A DNA stretch of 64,000 nt from Pseudogymnoascus destructans (Eukaryota; Ascomycota; Leotiomycetes; Thelebolales; Thelebolaceae): assembly GCF_001641265.1 (NCBI RefSeq), contig NW_020167534.1:372001-436000 (forward strand), in the 5' to 3' direction. Positions 45,961 to 56,162 of this stretch are shown one piece after another (the first letter of the stretch is position 1; each line of letters begins with the position of its first letter). The notes below the pieces were generated by a model that saw only the letters and a program-made list of their open reading frames with translations, made no database searches and was not told the origin of the DNA. The translations under genes were made by a program, and so were the position numbers.

Positions 45961-46425
45961 CGGTATGCCTAAGCAATTAAATTAGGCTTTAACCTAAACT
46001 ATATGCTACTTGTTATATAAGACGAGTAGCTATAAGATATGCCTTAATCTAGCTAGCTGGTAAAGCAGACAGTTAAAGTAAGGAAAGAAATTATTACTAA
46101 GGTACAAACAGATTGCTATAGATGAGAAAAAGCATGTACTAATATTATAGGGGAACTTAGTTTATAAGGTATTAACATCTCTTTGACTATAATATAGAGA
46201 GTTTTAGAGAAGGCTAGATTCTAAAACATAACAAGGAAGCCTAGATTAACAAAGAAGATGAAGGTAGAGAGGCTTTAATAGTGCCATAACCATGAAGATT
46301 TAACACTTAAGGAGTAGAAAAATATCATTTAGTTAGATGAAACCTCTGTTATGTTAAACCACTAACAAGGTGGCTATTAGAGGATATGTCACTGTTAGAT
46401 TCTAGAAACAAAGCAAGAGATGAAT
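45961..46425 (+). mobile_element. Tc1/mariner transposase remnant, decayed
   Basis: Near 46200-46390 the + strand reads RVLEKARF, RKPRLTKKMKVERL, HNHEDLTLKE and then LDETSVMLNH with QGGY, separated by stops. The DETSV block is the second catalytic region of fungal Tc1/mariner transposases. Neither inverted repeat was found. It is AT-rich with TA-changed codons like its neighbours. Confidence 0.65.
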
Positions 46426-47006
46426 TATGAACCGTGGCGTTATTAGCGTAGGACAAAACTTTTGAAAGCCGCCACGTACTTGGATTTGCACAGCCCACTT
46501 GCTCCAATTCTCGGCGTTAACCCGCTTGTACCAAAACTGCGAGTACCCCTTGAACCACCCTGCTCCAGTCACCCACAGCCAATCTCTTCTTACCACCAAG
46601 GCCCATCCAAGGCCCATCTCCCATCTCCCCCCCTAAGGTCCATCTGAGGTAGTGCCACCAATGCCCCCTGACGCCCCCCAAGATTGATTATAGATATGAA
46701 GCATCGTCAGACCGCCTTTGTTTGATCTTGCTCGTATTTCCCTCCTCTTGTCTCTGTATTCATCTTCCCGCCGTTCGCACCTTTCCTCTCTGTGCGAATA
46801 GCTGCGTCTTTTTTCTCTCAGTCGCGCCTTCTCAACACTCTTTCAACACCTATTAAACTACTTACATTTGGGTTTCTTTCGTTAACTTAACAATTGATCG
46901 TCCAATTGACTAAAGGGCTCCAATTATCTTTCCCAAGTATCGCAATCATCATCGACAGACCCAGTTCTTCCGATTCTGATCCTCAGAGAGTGTTTACACG
47001 ATCATC
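46426..47006. other. Promoter region of the GEL gene
   Basis: A 581-bp region where base composition returns from AT-rich to normal at about 46435. A CT-rich stretch at 46730-46850 is usual for promoters and 5' UTRs of strongly expressed fungal genes. No gene recognised. Confidence 0.6.
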
Positions 47007-48721
47007 ATGAAGTCCTACAGTCTTGCGTCTGCTGCGGCTACAGCATTCGCTGGAGCTGCCCTGCTTGTCTCATCTGTCAAGGCGGATGTGGACCCCATCG
47101 TGATCAAGGTTTGTCAATGTCTATCCCAACCGCACATTGAGCTCCCCCTCACATATCCAAGGGATCCCACTTCTTCTACAAGACGAACGGCACCGAATTC
47201 TTCATCAAGGGTGTCGCATACCAGCAAGAGGCACCCGCCAACGGCACCGCGTCCACCGTGACCGAGTTCTCCGACCCTCTGGCAGATGAGGCCGCCTGCG
47301 CTCGCGATGTGCCATTGTTGGCTGAGCTCGGCACCAACGTCGTCCGCGTCTACGCAATTGACCCCACGAAGGACCACAAGAAGTGCATGACGCTCCTCGA
47401 GCAGGCCGGCATCTACGTTATTCAGGATCTTTCCAACCCCCAGAACTCCATCATCCGCGACCAGCCGGAATGGACCACCTCCCTCTTCGCGGGCTATGCT
47501 GCTGTCATCGACGAGATGGCTAAATACACCAACACCCTAGGCTTCTTTGCTGGTAACGAAGTCTCCAACCAGGCTAACAACACAGACGCCAGTGCTTTCG
47601 TCAAGGCGTCCGTTCGTGATTCCAAGGCATACATCAAGGCCAAGGGTTACAGAGCTATCGGTGTTGGCTACGCCACCAACGATGATGCCGAGATCCGTGA
47701 CGATCTGGCTAACTACTTCAACTGCGGAAAGGCCGAGGAGTCCATCGACTTCTGGGGTTACAACATCTACTCTTGGTGCGGAAAGTCTACCTTCCAGAAG
47801 TCCGGATATGATGTCAGGACCAAGGAGTTCGAGACCTACAACGTTCCTGCTTTCTTCGCTGAGTACGGTTGCAACGAGCCATCTCCCCGTGTCTTCACCG
47901 AGGTTGAGGCTATCTACGGTCCCCAGATGACTGATGTCTGGTCCGGTGGTATTGTCTACATGTACTTCCAGGAGGCGAACAACTACGGTAAGTCCCTCCG
48001 ACCTATATTATCGCAGAATATTGTCTAACAGCGCACAGGTCTCGTCCAGGTCAAGGACAACGCGGTCTCGAAGCTCGCTGATTTCAAGGTCCTCGCCAGC
48101 CAGGTTGCCAAGGTCTCTCCCACTGGCGTCTCTATGTCTTCCTACACCCCCAAGAACACCGCTGCCCGCACGTGCCCAGCTGTCAACGCCGGCTGGGCCG
48201 CCAGCAGCACCCTCCCCCCGGCCGCCAACTCCCAGGTCTGCGACTGCATGGTCAAGTCCCTAAGCTGCAAGGCCAAGTCCGGCCTGAAGGGCAAGGACAT
48301 CGCCACCCAATTCAACTACGTCTGCGGCAACAACGCCGCCGCCTGCGCCGGTATCAACGCCAACGCCACCACCGGCAAGTACGGCGCCTACTCCATGTGC
48401 AAATCCGAGCAGAAGCTCTCCTTCGCCTTCGACCAGTACTATCAGTCTCAGGGCAGCAAGGCCACCGCCTGCGACTTCAGCGGCACCGCCGAGACCCAGG
48501 CCGGCGCCACCGCTGGTGACTGCTCCGCGCTCCTCGCGGCTGCTGGCAAGGATGGCTCCGGAACCGTCTCTGCTGTCGGCACTACTACCAGCGGTAGCTC
48601 GAAGACCTCTGATAACGCGGCTGCTGGCTCTATGATCCCGCGCTTCGAGATGGGTGCGCTGTCCATGGGCTCGTACGTTTTCGCTACGGTGCTCGCGGGT
48701 ATGGGTATGATTCTGCTGTAA
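47007..48721 (+). CDS. GEL: GPI-anchored 1,3-beta-glucanosyltransferase (GH72 with CBM43/X8; Gel/Gas1 type)
   Basis: Three exons (47007-47108, 47162-47987, 48039-48721) give 536 residues. The signal peptide is MKSYSLASAAATAFAGAALL and SSVKADVDP follows. The GH72 domain has FFIKGVAYQQE, NVVRVYAIDPTKDHKKCM, the acid/base Glu in FFAGNEVSNQ and the nucleophile Glu in FFAEYGCNEP. The CBM43 cysteine-rich module (CDCMVKSLSCKAKSGLKGKD, YGAYSMCKSEQKLSFAFDQY) follows. A Ser/Gly-rich stretch and a hydrophobic tail (MGSYVFATVLAGMGMILL) form a GPI signal. The enzyme elongates and branches beta-1,3-glucan at the plasma membrane and wall. The presence of CBM43 puts it in the Gas1/Gel4 group. C-biased codons suggest strong expression. 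Confidence 0.95.
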
Positions 48722-49234
48722 ACAAAAAAACAAGAAACGCAATAATCCAAATTCAAAGTTGGGGGGCGCTTATCCATAGTCGTTTATTGTCGTGCTTTTT
48801 TTTTATGTTTATACCTGTCGTGTGAGGGAGAGGGTTAGATGCGGGTTCAATCAAGATATTTTCGAGTTTGGCTTGGCACGAGGTTGGATAGGGTGGATAG
48901 AGGGATGTGTAGTACCGTAGTGTATTGGAAGTAATTCGTGCTTAATTAGATATTTTGTGCACACACTTTTGCTTAGCTATGCTATGTGTGAAATGTACTC
49001 TTGTATTATGCATTTAGTCATCCTCCTGTGCAACAGAGCTTCGCGATAGCTCATCACACCCGTTGCCCCACCAACAACTTTACCCGTAAACACCAATTGA
49101 TCGACGACGACGACGACGATTATCTCGAGAAATTCAATCAGCGACACTCATACGACACCGACAATCTGTATTTATAGACGGCAGGACAGAGCAGCAAACG
49201 AGCTGCGAGGGAATTATTACATCTGGACAAAACC
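48722..49234. other. Intergenic between GEL and SprT/GCNA gene
   Basis: A 513-bp spacer with the GEL 3' UTR and the promoter of the next gene. GAC units at 49106-49120. No gene recognised. Confidence 0.6.
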
Positions 49235-51538
49235 ATGGCGCGCCGAGCGATCGTGATTGAAGATAGCGAGGATGAACTGCCTGAGCTGGGGACGATTTTT
49301 AGGGCCAAGGAGCTTAAGACGATAGGAGATGGGAGGAAGACGATAAAAGATGGCGCAAAAGAGACGGAGGTGATAAAGAAGGGTAAGCCGAGGAGGAGGG
49401 TGTTGAATGGGGTGTCTGATAACCCCCTCTTGCGACCGCTTGGGAAGGAGGTGGGGAGGGAGAAAGAACGGAAGGGAAGGCGGAAAGCGGCTTCGTCGGG
49501 GCTGGTATCTGCCTCTGCTTCTGGGGGCGTGGCTGTAGGTGTTGTGGAATCTGCGAAAGAGGAGGCGACACAGAGGAACGCGAGGAAGATGGGGAGGACC
49601 GTAGAGGAGAACCAGAAGAAGGCGGAGGAGCCACGGGCGGGTGCGATGGTGGCGGACATACTGGGACAGTTGGAGAGCATTAAAGAGAGTGTGAATGGAA
49701 TTGGGGGGAGTATGGATAGGATTGAGGGCAGCATGGATAGGATTGAGGGCAGCATGGATAGGATTGAGGAGGGCAATGAGGAGATTAGGATGCTTCGTAG
49801 GACGGGAAAAGCGGCGGTTGAGCAGGCACTGGGCGATGATGTGGAGGTAGGCGAGGTGGTGGAGGATTTGGAAGGACTACAACTGGAGGAAGAAGATGAT
49901 GTTGCGAAACCGAGACCGCGCAGGGGGAGGGTGATGAAACCTGTTGCTGTTGTGCGGGCTGAAGAGGGTTCGCCTGTTGTTGATACGAGGACAAGGAGGG
50001 TGAGGACGACGAAACCTGCTGCTATCGTACGAGCCGAGACTCCAGTGGAAGACGATTCGGTTGTTGAGGATGAGGTGGACGACATGTCCGATTTCATCGT
50101 GAGCGACGATTCATCGGTGGAGGAGTTCGAGGAGGATGATCTCAGCCCGGTACCAGCACCGAAGTCTGTGAGTAAATTGGTGCGACGAAGGCGGTCAGAT
50201 ACGTCGTCACAATCTGACGCACCGAAAGAAAAGCAAAGTCAAGCTATACATCTCGACTGGAGCGATGACGATACCAAGGAAGAAAGTATAGTGCCACGTC
50301 CAGTTACAAGACGTCTATTCCCCACCGAAAAGGACCAAAATTCGACTGGAGACTTCGAGGAAGAATGTCCGATCCTCAGCTACGACCCACCAACCAGCAA
50401 AGCAAGTCGCAAACCAGCCAAGAAAACCATCTTCACAACACCCCCAACAAGCCCAAAGAAGACCCTCGTCTCGCCCAAAAAGGCCCCTAGAATTCCCAGC
50501 GCCACCCACAGCCCGAGCACAGACGACTTCTGGAAAGCTGACGTAGTCAACGACTGGAACGACGAGTTCTCCCCCCAGAAACCCCTTCGTCCCCTCAATC
50601 TCGTCCCGAACCCCGAAGACCTCACAACAGGCTCCCCCCGAAAAGCCGTCCCCGCCAGGAAAGACAAAGCGCTCATCGAGCGAAAAAAGCGCTTCAACGA
50701 GAATAAACACGCCGTCGCGCTCTCTTTCCTCCGCGAACTGGACGAGCAAATCACAGACGGCAAAGTCTCCGCCCTCGCCGCCAGCACGGGGGGCGTAACC
50801 ATCATCTGGTCCAAGAAACTCAACACCACCGCCGGCCGCGCAAACTGGAAGCGCGAAGCCATCCGCACGCGCCCCCTCTCCACCAGCCTTCCCCCCACCA
50901 CCACCTACCGGCACCACGCCTCCATCGAGCTAGCCGAGAAAGTCATCGACGACGAGGACCGCCTCCTCAACGTCGTCGCGCACGAGTTCTGCCATCTCGC
51001 CAACTTCATGGTTAGTGGTGTGACGAGTAACCCGCATGGGAAGGAGTTCAAGGCGTGGGCTGCGCGGTGCTCGGCCAGGTTTGGGGGGAGGGGGATTGAG
51101 GTTACCACGAAGCATAGTTATGAGATTGCGTTTAAGTATGTGTGGCAGTGTGTGGAGGTGGGGTGTAGGTTGGAGTTTAAGAGGCATAGTAAGAGTATTG
51201 ACCCGAAACGGCATACGTGTGGACTTTGTAAGGGGAGGTTGGTGCAGACGAGGCCGGTGCCGAGGGGGGATGGGGGGGAGAAGAAGGTGATGGGTGAGTA
51301 TCAGGCGTATGTGAAGGAGAATATTGGGAGGGTTAGACAGGAGAATGTGGGGAGTCCTCAGAAGGATATTATGGGGCTTGTGGGGAGGGGGTATAGGGAG
51401 TTGAAGGCGGAGAGGTTGAAGGAGCTTGGGAAGAGCTCGTTGTCGATTGAGAGTGTGGCGGGTGAGAGGGGGGTGGAGGATGATCCGGTTGATGTGATTG
51501 TGAAGAAGATCGACTTTTTGGATCTCACGACCCCGTAG
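49235..51538 (+). CDS. SprT-like DNA-protein crosslink protease, GCNA/ACRC type
   Basis: A single-exon gene of 767 residues. It starts MARRAIVIEDSEDELPELGT. The first 550 residues are charged and low in complexity. A coiled coil contains three exact heptads GSMDRIE (about residues 155-175), and an acidic region reads MSDFIVSDDSSVEEFEEDDL. The SprT domain begins near residue 480 (ALSFLRELDEQITDGKVSAL) and has the zinc motif NVVAHEFCHLANFM. Downstream are zinc-ribbon cysteines (WQCVEVGCRLEF, HTCGLCKGRL). GCNA-type proteases clear DNA-protein crosslinks in the nucleus. Third codon positions change from C-rich to G-rich abruptly near 51005. Confidence 0.88.
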   Translation: MARRAIVIEDSEDELPELGTIFRAKELKTIGDGRKTIKDGAKETEVIKKGKPRRRVLNGVSDNPLLRPLGKEVGREKERKGRRKAASSGLVSASASGGVAVGVVESAKEEATQRNARKMGRTVEENQKKAEEPRAGAMVADILGQLESIKESVNGIGGSMDRIEGSMDRIEGSMDRIEEGNEEIRMLRRTGKAAVEQALGDDVEVGEVVEDLEGLQLEEEDDVAKPRPRRGRVMKPVAVVRAEEGSPVVDTRTRRVRTTKPAAIVRAETPVEDDSVVEDEVDDMSDFIVSDDSSVEEFEEDDLSPVPAPKSVSKLVRRRRSDTSSQSDAPKEKQSQAIHLDWSDDDTKEESIVPRPVTRRLFPTEKDQNSTGDFEEECPILSYDPPTSKASRKPAKKTIFTTPPTSPKKTLVSPKKAPRIPSATHSPSTDDFWKADVVNDWNDEFSPQKPLRPLNLVPNPEDLTTGSPRKAVPARKDKALIERKKRFNENKHAVALSFLRELDEQITDGKVSALAASTGGVTIIWSKKLNTTAGRANWKREAIRTRPLSTSLPPTTTYRHHASIELAEKVIDDEDRLLNVVAHEFCHLANFMVSGVTSNPHGKEFKAWAARCSARFGGRGIEVTTKHSYEIAFKYVWQCVEVGCRLEFKRHSKSIDPKRHTCGLCKGRLVQTRPVPRGDGGEKKVMGEYQAYVKENIGRVRQENVGSPQKDIMGLVGRGYRELKAERLKELGKSSLSIESVAGERGVEDDPVDVIVKKIDFLDLTTP

Positions 51539-51785
51539 GAGGGGGGTGAGATGGGGCAGAGGTCTCGCTTTAAGCGTGGTTATATATCTATCTACCTAAT
51601 TGAAAGCCGTCGTGCTTGTCATAATTGTTTCATCACTGGGATATCCATCTTCAAAGTCATGTACCTTCTCATCCCACCCCTTCCCAATTCCTCTACCACT
51701 TCCATAGCCCTCCCTCAAGCATGCCCGCTTAATCATTCAAAATCCCAACCTCCCATCCCTTCCGTACCTCCCACCCACCACCCAC

Positions 51786-52558
51786 CTAAGCCTCATCAAA
51801 AAGCCCCCAATCCCTAACCTTAAAGCTCTCCCAAATCACCGACGCATACTCCACCGCATTACTAATCAGCTTCCCCTGCCTCCCCAACTCCAGATCCACA
51901 TCCTCCTCCGAATACTCCCCCTTGATATGCGGCACATTAATCGTAATCAGCACATCCGTCCTCTCCCTCTCCAAGCGGATCAGATTCAGCACAATGGCTG
52001 TGAAATCCGGCGCCGGGTTGCGCGCTTCTGGGTCTGGCTGCGGCGTCTGTGTCGCGATCAGGGTGTAGGCTGGGGTGTCGGGTCTGTTCATCTCATTCAG
52101 TCAGTCGTCTGTTGGTCTGTGGGCACGTGATTGCGGGGTAGCTAGACGCAGAGAGGGGTCCATGGTGGGGGCAGAATGGCAGAGCGCTCAAGACGTACGG
52201 AAGGTTGGAGAACTGCGTATCAGTCGTGCTCCAGACTTTGAGCAGGTCAGAGTCAGAGTCGACAATGTCCTGGAGGTGGATGGTCAGCGCGGCGCCGTCG
52301 GTGGCGTCAGTGCTGCCACTGGGGCCGACGCGCTCGGTGATGTCGAAGATGATGCTTGTGAAGCCCTCTTTGTCCAGGTAGACTTCTTGGTTATCAGGCA
52401 CTTGGCGGATCGTGCTGGATGAGTTAGAGGGTGTGTCTTGTTGTGATAGAGGAGGGGAGGGGGATGGGAAGGGTGAAGCACCTGACGTCTGCGAAGGTGG
52501 TGGGGAGCTCTGCTGTGAGTGCCCCGCCAAAGAGAGGTGTTTTTCGGTATGAGGGCAT
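51786..52558 (-). CDS. MOG1: Ran-binding nuclear import factor Mog1
   Basis: A reverse-strand gene of at least three exons. It starts MPSYRKTPLFGGALTAELPT and crosses an intron to give FADVSTIRQVPDNQEVYLDK. Further blocks are GFTSIIFDITERVGPSGST, LTIHLQDIVDSDSDLLKVWS and, in the last exon, IVLNLIRLERERTDVLITIN. It ends VIWESFKVRDWGLFDEA. Mog1 binds Ran/Gsp1 and promotes nucleotide release, and it supports H2B ubiquitination in yeast. Length is about 205 residues, normal. It is convergent with the SprT gene (247 bp between stops). Confidence 0.92.
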
Positions 52559-53588
52559 GTTGGAAAGCTTGTGCGCGATGGGAAAGGCTTGGGTTGTAGT
52601 TCGTCTGTTTATGTGTCTGTGGTATGAGGTTTTGATGTTCGAGTGCTGGTTGATGTGCTGGTGTTTCAATTTATTGGTTGCCTACTATAATACCTCGCTT
52701 CAAGCTGGTTGGCGGATGGCATGGTCGTCATGGTGGAGGGGCGAATTCAAGATTCTGGGAAAACTGGTGATACATGCTTTAAATAGGTACGATATTTATA
52801 TATTTATTATTATTTATTACTGTGAATATTTTATTTCTTGAATCAAGAGGGGCTGGTGAGCAATCTCCAGGCCGCACAAACACAGTGGTTTTTTACGCTT
52901 TACCACCCCCTGGGATGGCTTTAACCCTGGCTTGGAGGAGGTGGATCCATAAACCATAAGTGGATAAACACTATTTCTCTACCTGGAAAGGAAACTGCGA
53001 CTCTGGTGCATCATCGATTCTCATCACCGCCGTGGCAAAGGTCGATGAACATCACCATGAAAACCACCCATACTAAGGGTCCACATTGTGCCAAAATCCA
53101 AACTCGAACCCACCATCTCCATAGGCATAGGCGAGAAATCCACCAAATAAATACTTTTTTCGAACTATTCAGACCATTCTTGTCCCATGAGGTATGTAAA
53201 ACGAAGCTCAAAAAGGCAAAAAAGTATTTGATCTGAACGTATCAGAAGTTTGATTCCAAAGATTTGATGAATGGAGTATTATGGACATGAGCCACGGTCA
53301 TCTCTGGTAAAAGGCTGTAGGGGATAATTAGTATGGGTTTGCGTGGAGTCACGTGACATTCAGATGAGGAGCGCTTACCAAGAAATGAATGCACTAGCTT
53401 GTTCCACTCCATATCTTACGCGGAGCTATTGTGGTAGATGAGGGTAGATGGGCAAACCCTGAAATTAAATATTTATATTTTCCACCTTCTCACAACAACC
53501 AGTTTGTAATTCAACTGTATTGAGGGGCTTACATAGTAGCAAGCATCAACACTTTCAAACTCTGAGTTAAAACGTACTATGGGATCTT
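52559..53588. other. Intergenic between MOG1 and the foldback element
   Basis: A 1030-bp region. The MOG1 promoter lies at the left; AT-rich runs at 52790-52840. No gene or RNA recognised. Confidence 0.5.
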
Positions 53589-53886
53589 TATATACTGCAC
53601 AGCAAATCTCCGCTGAGGATAGGAGGGGGTGAGGTCGGGGGGGCGTTACATATCATTGTCGGGCTTGGTGGTTGCATATATGTTTGACCTTCTTGAGCTT
53701 CTGATTATTATAGACTCAGTAGACTCATCAAATTACATCGCTCAGTAGCTAATCGTATAACAACACAAACCGCTAATCAAACATATATGCAAAGCATATG
53801 CAACCACCAAGCCCGACAATGATATGTAACGCCCCCCCGACCTGACCCCCTCCTATCCTCAGCGGAGATTTGCTGTGCAGTATATA
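53589..53886. mobile_element. Foldback/MITE-like element with 98-110 bp inverted arms
   Basis: The left arm (53589-53687, start TATATACTGCACAGCAAATC) and right arm (53777-53886, end TTTGCTGTGCAGTATATA) are inverted copies. They differ by a few bases and an 11-bp insert (AAAGCATATGC) in the right arm. The spacer is about 90 bp with the repeat AGACTCAGTAGACTCA. Ends rich in TA fit TA-target elements. There is no coding content. It lies 85 bp beyond the INP1 stop, so INP1 transcripts may run into it. Confidence 0.85.
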
Positions 53887-53970
53887 CTGCGAAATGTCCT
53901 ATCATACCCATCATATCCATTATACAGTATCCATTTGTCGTCAATCCTACACCATCGCCGCCCCATCAAC

Positions 53971-55791
53971 TCAATCGATCTCCCAGCTGTCGTCATCCAC
54001 ATCCGCATCGTCCCACTGATCACACATGAAATCCCCATCGCCATAGTCCCACTGTCCAACAACTTCCTCCCCTCCCTCATCAACCCCGAAGACAACCCCG
54101 CGCCACTGCCCGGCTTTGATCTTCGCCGCAATCTCAACCATTATCTGCACGAGATGGCTAGGCGGACTCATAAGGATCTCCCATGTCTTCTGGATGATGG
54201 CGGTAGGGAGGTGCCGTGCGGTTCTCAGGTGCCGGGCTCGCGACAGGGATGGAGAGAAGAGATTTGCTGGCGACGCGAGGGGTGAGAGTGCTCGTCTGCG
54301 AGATGAGCGCTCACTGACTGACCTATGTTTGCGTGTATCTGCGACCACCACTTCCGCTGATGGGGAAGCATCCTCGTAGACCTCTTCCCCATCGTGGTCC
54401 TCCTGAATCTTATGGGCCGGAGTCGTAGTTGTTGGTGACGGTGGCGATGATTGCAGTAGAGAGCCACTCAATTTAGTTTCTGGGGTATCAACCATTGACC
54501 AGACGCCCGGGGTATTAGGAGTTTCTGAGCTGGGGCTAATTGTTAATTCCGAGACATTTTGTGGCTCAGGTGTTCGCTTTGGAAGCTTTATATTATCGTG
54601 TGGATAGGGATATGTGGTTGGTGTAGAGGGTCTCGAGCCCGACGAATCTGGAAACATTGGTGTAATGGGGCTGTGCCATGACTGCACCGTGTGGAAAGAG
54701 TCCTGGCTCGAGGAGAAGTTGGATAAAGCTGAGTCCTCGGATTTTCTACCAACTGGAGAGCCAAGAGATAAGCCCTTTGTGCTTTTGGAAGGAGGCGAAG
54801 TCATCAACGTTAGTTGTTGAGTTGCGGTCACTGATCGCCCGGTGTCTAGGACTTCAGGCCGGCTCAAGGGTCCTTGCTTAAAGATATGTGGAATTGGGAC
54901 GCGAGGAAAGTAATTCCGAGGCGTGATGTTCGTATCATCAGTCGCGTCACTGTCCGTGTCCATCTCAGGGACCGCTGGGTGATCATCCGAGGAAGCAGCC
55001 GCATAGTAATCCTCAGTTTTCCCAGATTTTGGAGATACTTCCACGGACGCCTCGGCGTTGGCGGATAAGGTATCAACATTGGCGGAACTCGGCTGCTCCA
55101 CAGGTTTCCAGGGCTTCTTCTTGACAGGTGTTTGGGGTGGTTCAGGTAGCTCAATGTGAAAGCTCCTTCGAAATGGGCAGGGCGTCTTCTCAAACAACAA
55201 GATTTGGCTCAACACATCTTTGAGCTCCTGTGATTTTGCCTTGTGATTCGGGTCATCCAGTGGGACTTCAATGCGCCAGAATTGAGGTCGCCTGATTTGC
55301 AGAATAAATTTGGTCGCATCGTCGTCTACACACCAGCACCTGGATTTCGGTAGAACTGGTTGTATAACACTGCTGCAGTTTATGAATGCAACTGAGCCGC
55401 GGGCTCTGTAGATACGGAGAGGACCTGCATATACCAATCATTAGAAAACAATAAAAAACACAGTGGTTTGTTGTTTTATGACTTGTCACTTACCAACTGC
55501 AATGGTTCTCTCGAAGGTAGAAGACCATGGTAAAGTCCCAACCTCCTCCTCAACATCAGCCAGGTTCGGGGTGTTTAGACTTGATCGTCTCTGGAAGACA
55601 GAGGAGGAGCCGAAGGATTCGAAGGACACAATCCGCACCGACGGGTGTATATACAGGCTCTCGATAGATTCCGAAGATGCTGGCTTCTCGCGTTGTGTCC
55701 AGCTACTCGAAGTCAAGGGTCGCAGAGGTAGAGTAACTGCGCGTTTCATCGTCGACTGCGTCGGAAGCGACGACGGGAGTTCTTGCGCCAT
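53971..55791 (-). CDS. INP1: Inheritance of peroxisomes protein 1 (Inp1)
   Basis: Two exons (55494-55791, 53971-55424) give 583 residues. It starts MAQELPSSLPTQSTMKRAVT. The conserved PH-like domain is TLPWSSTFERTIAVGPLRIY (across the splice), then GSVAFINCSSVIQPVLPKSR and CWCVDDDATKFILQIRRPQF. The middle is Ser/Pro/Thr-rich and disordered. A second conserved part follows (SPPSHLVQIMVEIAAKIKAG) and the acidic end is DDADVDDDSWEID. Inp1 tethers peroxisomes to the cell cortex in yeast; in filamentous fungi homologues link to Woronin body and peroxisome positioning. The 69-bp intron is phase 1. Confidence 0.88.
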
Positions 55792-56162
55792 GTTGATATA
55801 TGAGAAGCCTGTATTACCTACAGGCTTTCATCCTATCTCATGCGGCGAGGCTACTTGAGTGTAGAGTTCGTGTGGCGGCGCATCGGATTCGCGGAGGAAG
55901 TCGAGTCGTTTTGTTCGACCTGGGAGATTGTTGCATATATTGGGTAGATCCCTAGTGGAGACTCGGTGACACTCCTCTTTCTGGGGAGGTCATTATCACA
56001 AAAAATATGTCGCAGAGTCACTGTCTCACAACATACTGGTACTGGTAACTGTGAAGATCTCTAGCGTCCCGGCCCCTTGTAGCGAGGCTGGGAAACAGGG
56101 CCATATCTACTCCACGTAATATCTTATAGTCGCGTGCAACACAACATAACCTCACCATCACA
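55792..56162. other. Divergent promoter region, INP1 / UsgS
   Basis: A 371-bp spacer between two divergent start codons. No gene or repeat recognised. Confidence 0.6.

Noticed and set aside
46425..46450. Right inverted repeat of the pogo copy that starts at 42191 (CCGTGGCGTTAT)
   Set aside because: It is in the same orientation as the left end (GTCGTGGCGTAA), not inverted, and matches only about 8 bases.
53083..53125. Possible tRNA B box (GGTTCGAGT on the reverse strand)
   Set aside because: The flanking bases do not pair as a T stem and no acceptor or anticodon arm can be built.
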